The notes under the pieces are model-generated. The model was not told the DNA's origin. It searched no databases and saw only the letters and a list, made by a program, of their open reading frames with translations. This document shows positions 1 through 7,480 of a stretch of 27,426 bases of DNA, in pieces. The stretch lies in NCBI GenBank assembly GCA_023380695.1, contig JAMCRT010000019.1, positions 1 to 27,426 of the forward strand, in the 5' to 3' direction. Source of the DNA: Patescibacteria group bacterium. Its GTDB lineage: Bacteria; Patescibacteriota; Dojkabacteria; JAKAPS01; JAJZLI01. Numbering within the stretch: position 1 is the first letter of the stretch; each line of letters opens with the position of its first letter. The translations under genes were made by a program, and so were the position numbers.

Positions 1-251
1 AACAAGAAGAGAAAGATAGAATATTTAAAATTGCAGACAAGGTATATTCATTGGTATTAGAATATAAAGGGTTATTTAGTGCAGAACATAACGACGGACT
101 TATAAGAAGTCCTTATCTAAAAATGGAATATGGAGATCAAATATATGATATTTTTGATAGAATAAAAAATATATTTGACCCAGATAATATATTTAATCCT
201 TATAAAAAAATAGGGACAACAAAAGAATTTTCCTCTAAATATATAATATAG
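1..251 (+). CDS. FAD-linked oxidase, C-terminal fragment (GlcD/LldD-type), partial at left edge
   Basis: This is the 3' end of a gene that begins outside the window; the reading frame is open from base 3. The visible ~82 residues contain SAEHNDGLIRSPYL followed by a conserved tail with FDPDNIFNP. This is the signature of the C-terminal FAD-oxidase domain of glycolate oxidase subunit D, D-lactate dehydrogenase and related 2-hydroxyacid dehydrogenases, where SAEHGDG..RSPYL and the FDP..IFNPGK end are usual. The central Gly of HGD is Asn here. Such enzymes oxidise 2-hydroxyacids with bound FAD. The substrate cannot be told from this fragment. The protein stops soon after the FNP motif, so no C-terminal Fe-S domain is encoded here. 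A TTG at 51 is in frame but is not the start, because homologous sequence continues upstream. Confidence 0.8.
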   Translation, partial: QEEKDRIFKIADKVYSLVLEYKGLFSAEHNDGLIRSPYLKMEYGDQIYDIFDRIKNIFDPDNIFNPYKKIGTTKEFSSKYII

Positions 252-727
252 CCATAACTAACAAATGTATTAGATCAAATAGATATGTTACAAAGAGTAC
301 TTAGTTAGATCAAATGTTAGGTTACCAAGAGAAATTTTTATTTCATTAATTTTCATTTTAAATCTTTCCTACATAAAAATACAAATTAAAGTAATTGAAA
401 GGTCTCCTACTTGGGTCAATTTTGATTCTCAATCTTAATGGTTTGATAACAATTATGTCCCCCTTTTGTCTTAAGAGATTCTACTCCTTATTGACCATTT
501 TGAGTATAGGTGACAACATAGTTGGTATTGTTTTATTGTTAGGTAGTGCTTTTTATGTTTTATGATTGCTGTTTTTCTGTTTGTATGTAACAACTAATTT
601 ATTTTTTTGCCAAACCAACCTACACCCTACTTGTAAGAGGTAGGTGCTACGAAACGTAGCACAATTGTAGATTGAAGGACAAGTTACTTTGGCATCGCAT
701 GCTAGTGCAATAGTTTGAAATCAAACT
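252..727. other. Gene-free interval at the left flank of a G+C-richer island
   Basis: I find no convincing open reading frame or RNA gene here. It holds an imperfect direct repeat (270-297 and 305-331, both beginning TTAGATCAAAT and ending CAAGAG or CAAAGAG). Its right part carries nested inverted repeats, listed separately. Base composition shifts from the A+T-rich background to a more balanced mix somewhere near 400. Confidence 0.5.
608..694. repeat. Nested inverted-repeat element with perfect 8-bp hairpin
   Basis: Outer arms TGCCAAA (608-614) and TTTGGCA (688-694) enclose ACTTGT (629-634) and ACAAGT (679-684). Inside these lies a perfect hairpin GTGCTACG-AAA-CGTAGCAC (644-662). The element lies just 3' of the minus-strand ATPase gene. 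It could be a terminator-like structure, a structured RNA or a mobile-element end. No long T-tract follows the inner hairpin on either strand, so a classical intrinsic terminator is not clearly supported. Confidence 0.4.
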
Positions 728-1846
728 TTAGTATAAAAACCCACCAAAACTACCCCTGCTAATAACCTCAAACGGCACATCGGGATACTCGGTAGTAAAG
801 ACTGAAGGCTTCTTTACTTTCTGATCACTATACTTGAACTCATATGCTTTCGTATCAGTGCTTATTTCTTCGACTAGGTCTATCTCTTGCTGTGTGTAGG
901 AGCGCCAGAAATAGTGTCGGGCATATATGTCATGTCTCTGAAGGTACTTGTATCGCTCTACAACACAGTAATTCTCCCAAAGGGCGCCAACGTCGTTACG
1001 ATGTGTGAGGGGCTGGAAATTGTCTATAAGGCCATTACGTACACCAAGGTCATAGAAGTACACCTTGCGTAGTCTCCCGACTTCATTCCGTTGGTTTCTG
1101 CGGTACTGATGCATGCGAAAGACAATAAATGCTTTCTCTAGCAAATCAATATAGCGCATAGCCGTCTCTTTGTTGACGCCAATATGTTGGCCTACTTCGC
1201 TATACGACATCTCATTACCTACCTGAAAAGCAAGCAACCGGAGCAAGTTGTCTAGGATTGTGCTATCAAATATAGTTGTCGAGCCGAAGGCGTCGCGATA
1301 TAAGTAATTATTAACTAAGTTACGCAAATACGACGAAGCTTCGTCGTGGTTCATTGCCCACGCTTTCGGATATCCTCCTAGTATCAGGCTCTTTTCGAGC
1401 AATCGTGTTGCCTCAATAACGTTGTCAGCAACTTCAGTAGTAGCGAGCGGATAGAGTATGTAATCTCTTGATCGGCCGGTCAGTAGCTCTTTCACGGTGT
1501 TAGCGAGGTCGATACTGGAAGATCCAGTTAATAATAACTTTATCTCTGGAAACGTATCGTGGACAAGCTTGGCAGTCAACCCTATATCTTTGATACGTTG
1601 CGCTTCATCTAGTACAACCAGACGATCATTACCAAACAATGCTTTTAATTCGGTACTAGTTTTCTCGATAAGCCTGGCACGTATATCAGGTTCGTCGCAA
1701 TTGAGATATAGCCCACCTTCATAATCTGACAATATACTTTGCACGAGTGTTGTCTTACCAGTCTGCCGAGCGCCATAAATTATAGCAACATCACCTTGTT
1801 CTAAAGTGGCTTTTACTTTATCAGTTATGTAGCGTTGGATTATCAT
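728..1846 (-). CDS. AAA-family ATPase with DUF4143 C-terminal domain
   Basis: The 372-residue protein has a Walker A motif GARQTGKTT (residues ~25-33), a Walker B LVVLDEAQ (~76-83) and a sensor-like LLTGSSS. A winged-helix-like segment (YSEVGQHIGVNKETAMRYI) follows, then a C-terminal region with QEIDLVEE and YEFKYSDQK, resembling the nuclease-like core of DUF4143 proteins. This is the AAA_14/DUF4143 family, widespread and usually of unknown function, sometimes linked to mobile or toxin-like roles. The gene is full length for the family. It uses many more G/C-ending codons (CGC, GTC, ACG) than all its neighbours, so recent horizontal acquisition is likely. It stands alone, flanked by hairpin-rich intergenic DNA. 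A good promoter with no room for a leader precedes the ATG. Family assignment is firm; cellular role is not known. Confidence 0.88.
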   Translation of the reverse strand: MIIQRYITDKVKATLEQGDVAIIYGARQTGKTTLVQSILSDYEGGLYLNCDEPDIRARLIEKTSTELKALFGNDRLVVLDEAQRIKDIGLTAKLVHDTFPEIKLLLTGSSSIDLANTVKELLTGRSRDYILYPLATTEVADNVIEATRLLEKSLILGGYPKAWAMNHDEASSYLRNLVNNYLYRDAFGSTTIFDSTILDNLLRLLAFQVGNEMSYSEVGQHIGVNKETAMRYIDLLEKAFIVFRMHQYRRNQRNEVGRLRKVYFYDLGVRNGLIDNFQPLTHRNDVGALWENYCVVERYKYLQRHDIYARHYFWRSYTQQEIDLVEEISTDTKAYEFKYSDQKVKKPSVFTTEYPDVPFEVISRGSFGGFLY

Positions 1847-1852
1847 ATAATA

Positions 1853-1881
1853 ATGATAGTATATTAAATATTGACGGTCAA
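1853..1881 (-). promoter_or_regulatory. Sigma-70-like leaderless promoter of the ATPase gene
   Basis: On the minus strand TTGACC (1876-1881) is followed after 17 bases by TATCAT (1853-1858), then 6 bases to the ATG at 1846. Transcription would begin at or next to the start codon. Confidence 0.65.
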
Positions 1882-2134
1882 GTAGCGTTATTTATTAAAA
1901 TAATGGTGCTAAGGTAGCAATATTCATTCTACTTTGCAAATTGCCAAGGTAAGTTGTGAAAGTACGACGGAAAGTTTAGATCACCAACGTACTATTTGTC
2001 CGTTTGCTGAAGCAACGTCATATATGGGTTTCAATGTTCATAAGTATGACCTATACATCAAATATTAAAAATAGTAAATCTATAGTATAATAAAACAATT
2101 CAAATGAATTAGTTGTATAATAAGGTATATAAAT
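1882..2134. other. Intergenic, right flank of the island with small hairpin
   Basis: No gene is seen. A hairpin CGTTTGCT-GA-AGCAACG (2001-2017, one bulged T) and a 6-bp inverted pair AGTACG/CGTACT (1961-1966, 1988-1993) lie here. TGCCAAGGTAAGTTGT (1942-1957) matches the reverse complement of 679-694 at 14 of 16 bases. From about 2050 the DNA returns to the A+T-rich background. Confidence 0.4.
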
Positions 2135-2668
2135 ATGAGTAATCAACTAACGGATGAAGAGATTGCAGTGTATTTATTAAAAACAGGAGAAGATAAATAT
2201 TTTACTGAACTAGTAGATAGATATAAAGATAAAATATTTAATTTTACAGTAAGGTATTTATCATCGAGAGAGGATAGTGAAGATATAACTGAAGATATAT
2301 TTGTAAAAGTATATTTTAAAATAGATAAATTTGATCAAAACAAAGGTTCTTTTAAAACATGGCTTTATAGAATTGCAAGAAATACCATCTATAATAAATT
2401 GAAAGAAAAAAAGATAACAAAAATAAGCTATGTTGATATATATACAAATGAATTAGATGAAAATATAAACATTGAAAATGATGAAATTGTACAAAGCGCA
2501 ATTAATAAATTAAAAAAAGAACAGAAAACAATTATCCTTTTATATTATATTGAAGGATTGAAATATAGAGAAATAGCAGAAATATTGAATATACCTGAAA
2601 ATACAGTAAAAACTAAAATTAGAAGAGCAAAAGAAATTTTAAAAAATGAACTTAGTAAATATTTTTAA
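2135..2668 (+). CDS. ECF-type RNA polymerase sigma factor
   Basis: The 177-residue protein has sigma-70 region 2 (about residues 20-90, with DRYKDKIFNFTVRYLSSREDSEDITEDIFVKVY and the FKTWLYRIARN segment) and region 4 (about 115-170, with LLYYIEGLKYREIAEILNIPENTVKTKIRRAKEIL, a helix-turn-helix). It has no region 1.1 or 3, as usual for ECF (group 4) sigma factors. It would direct core RNA polymerase to a small regulon. The next gene overlaps its end by 23 bases and encodes a small membrane protein. ECF factors are often followed by a membrane anti-sigma factor, so regulation by the downstream pair is an inference. An AAGG lies 9 bases before the ATG, and TATAAT sequences lie at 2086-2091 and 2116-2121. 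Confidence 0.9.
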   Translation: MSNQLTDEEIAVYLLKTGEDKYFTELVDRYKDKIFNFTVRYLSSREDSEDITEDIFVKVYFKIDKFDQNKGSFKTWLYRIARNTIYNKLKEKKITKISYVDIYTNELDENINIENDEIVQSAINKLKKEQKTIILLYYIEGLKYREIAEILNIPENTVKTKIRRAKEILKNELSKYF

Positions 2669-2930
2669 AAATTTAATACATTTTAATACATCTCAATATT
2701 TCATTGATAATGTAGTAAAAAAAATAAATAGAAGAAAAAAACTATATTTGTATTATTACCCATTTATATGCGGATTTTTGAGTATACTATCTATAATAAT
2801 TTTTATTATTTCATTTTTTCAGATACAATATGAATACACCCCTTCTCTTATTTTTATGACAACATCAACAGGTATATTTCTTGTTGCAATATTTGAAATA
2901 AAACAATTATGGAAAAAACTAAATATATAA
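2646..2930 (+). CDS. Small two-span membrane protein, possible anti-sigma partner
   Basis: I do not recognise the family. The 94-residue protein has a polar, Lys/Asn-rich N-terminal ~33 residues, then two hydrophobic helices (~38-58 and ~67-85) and a short basic tail. It begins inside the sigma-factor gene (23-base overlap) and ends inside the next gene (22-base overlap), so the genes are very probably co-translated. By position it would be a candidate anti-sigma or sensor component. However, no ZAS zinc motif (HxxxCxxC) or other known anti-sigma domain is visible, so that role is inference from gene order only. Confidence 0.65.
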   Translation: MNLVNIFKNLIHFNTSQYFIDNVVKKINRRKKLYLYYYPFICGFLSILSIIIFIISFFQIQYEYTPSLIFMTTSTGIFLVAIFEIKQLWKKLNI

Positions 2931-3271
2931 TAATATCACTGATAGGTGGCATATTTGCTGCAATAATCCTATTTCTATCTTTCTCTTTGGGTGCAATATT
3001 TGGATCTCATTTAAGATTTTTTGGATACCGGAGATTACATAATAACTTTAAGCCAAATCAAACTGGCACAACTGGAGAAATTCTAAATACAAAAAATTCC
3101 TCCCTAATTCTAAAGAGTATAAATAAAAGAAAAATGCACATTATACTATCAAAAAATACTATCATTAGATCTGATATAAAAAGTATAAAACCTAATAGAT
3201 CATCTTTAAAAAAGGGAGTGTTCGTATATGTAAAACGAGTTAAAGACAAAACATACATAACTGTGATATAG
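2909..3271 (+). CDS. Membrane-anchored protein with DUF5666-like beta domain
   Basis: The 120-residue protein has one N-terminal transmembrane helix (~5-32), a linker, and a soluble C-terminal domain (~52-120). In the latter, GTTGEILNTKNSSLILKSI, an alternating hydrophobic strand pattern and KKGVFVYVKRVKDKTYITVI resemble the repeated small beta-barrel of DUF5666 proteins (GxV..i.g..itv....k....v...T.i......lkvGd.V.v.g). The C-terminal domain probably faces outside. It overlaps the preceding small membrane gene by 22 bases and lies 9 bases before RNase J, so it is part of the sigma-factor cluster. Family match is by pattern only. An envelope-sensing role with the sigma factor is inference. Confidence 0.6.
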   Translation: MEKTKYIIISLIGGIFAAIILFLSFSLGAIFGSHLRFFGYRRLHNNFKPNQTGTTGEILNTKNSSLILKSINKRKMHIILSKNTIIRSDIKSIKPNRSSLKKGVFVYVKRVKDKTYITVI

Positions 3272-3280
3272 TAGAAAATT

Positions 3281-4954
3281 ATGAATAGAGATTTTAAAAT
3301 AATTACCCTTGGTGGAGTTGAAGAAATAGGAATAAATAGCACTATTATAGAAAATGAAAAAGATATAATAGTAATAGATTTTGGCTTAGGATTTTCTGAG
3401 GAGAGCATTTATGGAATTGATTTCCTCATTCCAAATTTTGATTATCTGCAAAAAAATAAGGATAAAATCAGAGGATTTATCATCACTCACGGTCACATGG
3501 ACCACATTGGGGGATTACCTTATGTATTAGAAGCACTAAATTTCCCTCCAATATATGGTACAAGAATTACACTTGCAATAATAAAAGATAAAATATCTGA
3601 ATATTCATCAAGTGTCTTGCATAAAACAAAATTTATAGAATTTATGGCTGATGATAAATTTAATATTGGATCATATCCTGTGAGTTTTTTTAGAGTAAAT
3701 CATAATATTCCAGATTCAGTTGGAGTAGTTATAAAAACAGTAGATGGGAATATTATACACACAGGGGATTTCAAATTTGATAATACACCATTTGAAGAGC
3801 CAGTTACTGAATATGGGAAACTCGCTAAATTATCTGAAGAAGGTGTATTGTTACTGCTATCAGATAGTACTAATGCAACAAAATCAGGAATGTCTATATC
3901 TGAGAGTAGTATTACTCCAGTACTGGAAAATATCATTTTTAAAGCAGAAGGAAGGGTAATTGCTGCAACATTTTCTTCCCTTTTGACAAGAGTAAACCAG
4001 TTAGTAACAATAGCACAAAAATATGACAGAAAAATTGCAATTTCAGGATCTTCAATGGAAACAACAGTAAAAATTGCTCAAAATTTAGGTTACCTTAAAA
4101 TCCCAAAAAGCATTTTTATAAAAATGTCAGATGTAAAAAAATATCCTGACAATAAAATATTAATAATCACAACTGGAGCTCAAGGAGAAGAAAATGCAGG
4201 ATTAATGAAAATGATACTTGGAGATCATCCATATCTTACAATAAATAAAAATGATACTGTTATATTATCATCATCAGTTATACCAACAAATGGAGTATTG
4301 GTACAAAAACTTCTTGATTATATGGTAGAAACTGGAGCTAATGTGATACATCAAAGTATAATGGATGTACACGCAGGAGGACATGCTCATCAAGAAGACC
4401 ATAAACTACTTATTAACCTTCTACATCCAAAATATTTTATGCCAATAGAAGGATACCAATCTTTTCTATCAGCACATATAAAAACAGTAAAGTCAGTAGG
4501 AATAAATGAAAATAATATACTACTGCCAAAAGATGGATCTGTTTTTGAATATAATGGATCTACTTTTATAAAAAAAGAGAGAATAAAGCATACTCCTATA
4601 CACATCTCTGATAATACATTGGGAGATTTTGGTAATAGAGTCTTAAAAGAAAGAGAACAATTATCAGAATATGGACTTATTTTGATTTCAATAGATATTG
4701 ATAAAAATTTTAAAATAAATACTTCACCTAATATAATATCTAGAGGATTTATATTCTCAAAGGAAAATTATAAAATGGTAAATTTAATTGAGAAAAAAGT
4801 GTCTGACTTCTTCATAGATAAAAATTATAATAGTAGTGATTCTCTGCAAAATATTCGTACAAGTTTAACAAAATACATACAAAATATATTAAATAATAAA
4901 TTTCATAAAAACCCGCTCATACTAATAGTAATAAATAATAGTTATGATAAGTAA
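3281..4954 (+). CDS. rnj: Ribonuclease J (metallo-beta-lactamase/beta-CASP RNase)
   Basis: This 557-residue protein has the length and order of RNase J. An N-terminal metallo-beta-lactamase core carries the zinc motif HGHMDH (H70, H72, D74, H75; most homologues have HGHEDH) and HTGDFKFD. A beta-CASP insert follows with ATFSSLLTRVNQ and SGSSMETTVKIA. The lactamase core then resumes with TGAQGE, DVHAGGHAHQEDHKLL and HPKYFMPIEG. RNase J is a zinc-dependent 5'-3' exonuclease and endonuclease that matures rRNA and degrades mRNA in bacteria, commonly those lacking RNase E. The start ATG lies 9 bases after the previous stop with no clear Shine-Dalgarno. The flavin-reductase gene overlaps its 3' end by 11 bases. 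Function is confident. Confidence 0.93.
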   Translation: MNRDFKIITLGGVEEIGINSTIIENEKDIIVIDFGLGFSEESIYGIDFLIPNFDYLQKNKDKIRGFIITHGHMDHIGGLPYVLEALNFPPIYGTRITLAIIKDKISEYSSSVLHKTKFIEFMADDKFNIGSYPVSFFRVNHNIPDSVGVVIKTVDGNIIHTGDFKFDNTPFEEPVTEYGKLAKLSEEGVLLLLSDSTNATKSGMSISESSITPVLENIIFKAEGRVIAATFSSLLTRVNQLVTIAQKYDRKIAISGSSMETTVKIAQNLGYLKIPKSIFIKMSDVKKYPDNKILIITTGAQGEENAGLMKMILGDHPYLTINKNDTVILSSSVIPTNGVLVQKLLDYMVETGANVIHQSIMDVHAGGHAHQEDHKLLINLLHPKYFMPIEGYQSFLSAHIKTVKSVGINENNILLPKDGSVFEYNGSTFIKKERIKHTPIHISDNTLGDFGNRVLKEREQLSEYGLILISIDIDKNFKINTSPNIISRGFIFSKENYKMVNLIEKKVSDFFIDKNYNSSDSLQNIRTSLTKYIQNILNNKFHKNPLILIVINNSYDK

Positions 4955-5615
4955 ACATACTGGTGAAATTGTAAGAAAAGATATAATCAATAACAAATAC
5001 ATCCTTTTAGATATACAAAGTAGTAAAAATTTAGAATATAAATCTGGACAATATGTATCACTATTTATAAAAGATAAAATTCAGAGATCATTTTCAGTAT
5101 ATTCACCAGACAATTCACAAATACTATCTCTTGGCATAAAAATAGAAGAGAATGGAATAGGGTCTGGGGCTATATTACATGATTACAAAATAGGAGATAA
5201 AATTGATTTTTTAGGCCCAGTAGGTAATTTTTACTATAAGGAAGATCAATCAGATAAATTAGTATTTATTGCTACTGGAATTGGAATAATTCCAATAAAA
5301 GGTATTATTGATAATTTAATGATACTAAGACCTAATAAAGAAATATATCTTTTCTGGGGTGTAAGAACTGACGATGACATACTCTTTGAGTTTAAAAACT
5401 ATAACATAAAATATATACAAGTAGTATCAAGACCTACAGATAATATACAAAATGTAGGATATGTACAAAATTATATTAATAAAGATACAGTCCATATAGA
5501 TAAAAACACTTCAATCTATATATGCGGAGCACCAGAAAATGTAGATACTATAAAATATCATATCAAAGATAACTTTGTTATAGATTTTAATAAAATATAT
5601 ACTGAAAAGTTTTAA
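4944..5615 (+). CDS. Ferredoxin-NADP reductase-like flavoprotein
   Basis: The 223-residue protein is a compact FNR-superfamily oxidoreductase. The FAD-binding beta-barrel carries RSFSVYS (48-54), the R-x-[YF]-S-x-x-S flavin motif, plus GIGSGAI (71-77) and GPVGNF (91-96). The NAD(P)-binding half has FIATGIGIIP (108-117) and the C-terminal YICGAPENVD (192-201). It transfers electrons between NAD(P)H and a carrier such as ferredoxin or another redox protein. No Fe-S domain is fused. The start overlaps the rnj end by 11 bases, so the two are co-transcribed, although no functional link to RNA decay is obvious. The physiological partner is unknown; the peroxiredoxin downstream has its own promoter. 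Confidence 0.85.
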   Translation: MISKHTGEIVRKDIINNKYILLDIQSSKNLEYKSGQYVSLFIKDKIQRSFSVYSPDNSQILSLGIKIEENGIGSGAILHDYKIGDKIDFLGPVGNFYYKEDQSDKLVFIATGIGIIPIKGIIDNLMILRPNKEIYLFWGVRTDDDILFEFKNYNIKYIQVVSRPTDNIQNVGYVQNYINKDTVHIDKNTSIYICGAPENVDTIKYHIKDNFVIDFNKIYTEKF

Positions 5616-5663
5616 TGTATCTTTAATCAAATTTTAATATCATAAAATAAGCTAATATTATTT

Positions 5664-5669
5664 TATATT
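5664..5669 (+). promoter_or_regulatory. -10 element (TATATT) of the peroxiredoxin gene
   Basis: TATATT ends 6 bases before the ATG at 5676, the spacing expected if transcription starts at the initiation codon. No good -35 box is visible. Confidence 0.5.
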
Positions 5670-5675
5670 CACATC

Positions 5676-6134
5676 ATGAAAAATATAGGTGACATTGCCC
5701 CTGATTTTACATTACTGTCCAACAATAATGAAATGACATCTTTACCTAAAGATAAAACTACTGTACTGTATTTTTATCCTAAAGATAATACCCCAGGTTG
5801 TACATTAGAGGCAAAGGGGTTTAGAGATTATTATAAAGAATTCCTAGATAAGAATATAACGATACTGGGTATTAGTACAGATAATAATAATTCGCACAAA
5901 AAATTCTCGGAAAAATATGCTCTACCATTTCCCATATTATCAGATGAAAATGGAATTGTGTGTAAAGAATATGGCACTCTTAAAAATAAAGGGATTTATA
6001 AATTAAAAAATATGACAAAAAGAGTTACATTCCTAATAGATAAGAATCATAAAATTTTATATGTATGGGATAAAATCAAAATAGATAAGCACCCACAAGA
6101 TATTTTAAAGAAAATTGATGAAATTAAACCCTAA
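5676..6134 (+). CDS. bcp: Peroxiredoxin, Bcp/PrxQ subfamily
   Basis: The 152-residue protein is a full-length AhpC/TSA thioredoxin-fold peroxidase. It begins with the family's G..APDF.L segment, then YFYPKDNTPGCTLEAKGFRD with the peroxidatic cysteine C42. Later GISTDNNNSHKKF and FPILSDENG are typical of the Bcp/PrxQ group. It reduces hydrogen peroxide and organic peroxides with thiol reductants. The resolving cysteine usually found five residues after the peroxidatic one (CTxEAC) is Lys47 here. The only other cysteine is C96, at a position not standard for this role. It may therefore act as a 1-Cys enzyme, or with C96 or a partner thiol. Expression is probably from the leaderless promoter at 5664-5669. 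Confidence 0.92.
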   Translation: MKNIGDIAPDFTLLSNNNEMTSLPKDKTTVLYFYPKDNTPGCTLEAKGFRDYYKEFLDKNITILGISTDNNNSHKKFSEKYALPFPILSDENGIVCKEYGTLKNKGIYKLKNMTKRVTFLIDKNHKILYVWDKIKIDKHPQDILKKIDEIKP

Positions 6135-6137
6135 TAA

Positions 6138-6146
6138 TGATATAAT
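6138..6146 (+). promoter_or_regulatory. Extended -10 promoter of the Gre-like gene
   Basis: TGaTATAAT (extended -10) ends 5 bases before the ATG at 6152, again a leaderless arrangement. It lies directly after the peroxiredoxin stop. Confidence 0.55.
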
Positions 6147-6151
6147 AGATT

Positions 6152-6508
6152 ATGGGTGAAGCAAAAAAAGAAATACAGTCTAAATCAGAATATTTAAAGC
6201 CAGTACCTACTGTTGGAAGTACTGTTAAATTATCATTTGAAAATGAAGAAGAAAATTTTTTATATATGATTGTAGATGATAAAGATCCAAGATCTTTGGA
6301 AAGGTACAATTCTAATATAAATTTAGAAAAATTCCCAAAAGGTTTTAGTGTTAATGATATAGTACATATATTAACAAGTAGTGCTCTTGCAGAAGCTCTT
6401 CTTAAATCTGAAGGTAATACAGAAATTGAGTTTTACAGTAACAATGGATCACAAAAAAATAAGGTGACAATACACGAAATATATTTTCCTACAGATATTT
6501 CTCAGTAA
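6152..6508 (+). CDS. GreA/GreB C-terminal (FKBP-like) domain protein
   Basis: The 118-residue protein consists essentially of the Gre factor C-terminal domain. It shows VGSTVKLSF, an LYMIVDDKDP strand segment, then VHILTSSALAEALLKSEGNTEIEFYSNNG and a final VTIHEIYF. These match the Gre pattern V..GS.V.L....Y.IV....S.LG.ALLG...GD.V.........I..I. The N-terminal coiled coil that enters the RNA polymerase secondary channel is missing, so it cannot act as a standard transcript-cleavage factor. Stand-alone domains of this kind (compare Rnk) bind RNA polymerase or modulate it by other means. It is monocistronic, with its own promoter, and overlaps the convergent PAP2 gene by 20 bases at the 3' end. 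Confidence 0.7.
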   Translation: MGEAKKEIQSKSEYLKPVPTVGSTVKLSFENEEENFLYMIVDDKDPRSLERYNSNINLEKFPKGFSVNDIVHILTSSALAEALLKSEGNTEIEFYSNNGSQKNKVTIHEIYFPTDISQ

Positions 6509-7151
6509 ATAATTTTAATTTAGAAAATAACAAAACAAAAAGAAGTGTTGCAAAAGATACAATTACTATTGATCCTGCTACATCTAATGGATGATGGGCT
6601 GCAACAAATACTCTTCCTATAGTAACAAATATTGTAAGTATTAGAAGCAAAAGACCAACCTTTTTATTATATAAATACATCACGGATGTAATAGTAGCAG
6701 TAAGTAATACATGGTCTGAAGGAAATCCATTACCCCGAGATACAGGAACTAAAGGTTTAAGATGATATAACATGTAAGGTCTTATATCTATTAAAAATGG
6801 GCCCCAAATCCTCGAAGTAATAAAAGCAACTCCTCCTATAAATAAAAATGATGCTAAAATAGCAATAGCTCTATTTCTATCTTTAAAATAGACCCACCAT
6901 ATAGCAATAATCAGTATTACTGCCCAAAGTAAAAATGCAGAAAATCTCATAATATCATCCAACACTACATTCTTATATGCAAATTGGAAAACATCAAAAA
7001 ATAAGGCTTTATTTTCAGATTTGTTTAATGTTATAAAAAATAAAAACCATCCAAAAATAAAAAAATATAGAACGGGATAATTCCATTTAAATGGATTTGA
7101 TGGTGAATCTTTGAATGTATCTTTTTTTAACCTATTATAAAAATTTTTCAC
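6489..7151 (-). CDS. PAP2-family membrane phosphatase
   Basis: The 220-residue polytopic membrane protein carries the three PAP2 phosphatase motifs: RP at 124-125, PSDH at 144-147 (usual PSGH), and GRVFVAAHHPLD at 179-190 (SR..x..H...D with the nucleophile-activating Asp). Five to six hydrophobic helices are visible. Homologues include undecaprenyl-diphosphate phosphatases (BcrC/PgpB type) that recycle the lipid carrier of cell-wall synthesis, and phosphatidylglycerophosphate phosphatases. The exact substrate cannot be assigned. The start is GTG, supported by a well-formed promoter 8 bases upstream. The 3' end overlaps the convergent Gre-like gene by 20 bases. Confidence 0.85.
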   Translation of the reverse strand: MKNFYNRLKKDTFKDSPSNPFKWNYPVLYFFIFGWFLFFITLNKSENKALFFDVFQFAYKNVVLDDIMRFSAFLLWAVILIIAIWWVYFKDRNRAIAILASFLFIGGVAFITSRIWGPFLIDIRPYMLYHLKPLVPVSRGNGFPSDHVLLTATITSVMYLYNKKVGLLLLILTIFVTIGRVFVAAHHPLDVAGSIVIVSFATLLFVLLFSKLKLFTEKYL

Positions 7152-7159
7152 TAATAAAT

Positions 7160-7188
7160 ATTATAAATCAAAAATAGGGCAAGATCAA
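7160..7188 (-). promoter_or_regulatory. Sigma-70-like promoter of the PAP2 gene
   Basis: On the minus strand TTGATC (7183-7188), a 17-base spacer and TATAAT (7160-7165) lie 8 bases before the GTG start at 7151, which supports that start. Confidence 0.65.
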
Positions 7189-7237
7189 ATGATTATACAT
7201 TACCCATACACTTTATTGACAAACAACATTATAATGT

Positions 7238-7480
7238 ATGTACTCTAAGTATAATCAGAAGTCAAATATATTTAGAACAAAAGCAAATCAAATATCATAT
7301 GATAGAAATTATATCATGTCTGAGTTAATAAAAAGGTTGATTAATAACCAATTAAATAAAAATATGCCAAAAATAAACTCTAGAGAATGGGCACTAGAAT
7401 TAGCAAAAAAAGCTGAAACCATGAAAATAAAAGGCCTAAGAAATTTATCTAAAAATTCTGATAAATACCTTTATAAGTAG
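7238..7480 (+). CDS. Small basic protein of unknown function
   Basis: I do not recognise this 80-residue protein. It is rich in Lys, Asn and Arg, has no hydrophobic helix long enough for a membrane span and no cysteine. The C-terminal half (REWALELAKKAETMKIKGLRNLSKN) is probably helical. An internal ATG at 7316 could give a 54-residue form. TATAAT (7230-7235) lies only 2 bases before the annotated ATG, and a TTGACA lies at 7216-7221 with unsuitable spacing, so the true start is uncertain. Codon use is like the neighbours, and the frame is open over its whole length. Confidence 0.45.
   Translation: MYSKYNQKSNIFRTKANQISYDRNYIMSELIKRLINNQLNKNMPKINSREWALELAKKAETMKIKGLRNLSKNSDKYLYK

Noticed and set aside
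270..331. Two direct-repeat copies as a possible CRISPR start
   Set aside because: Only two imperfect copies with a 7-base gap and no cas genes; not a CRISPR array.
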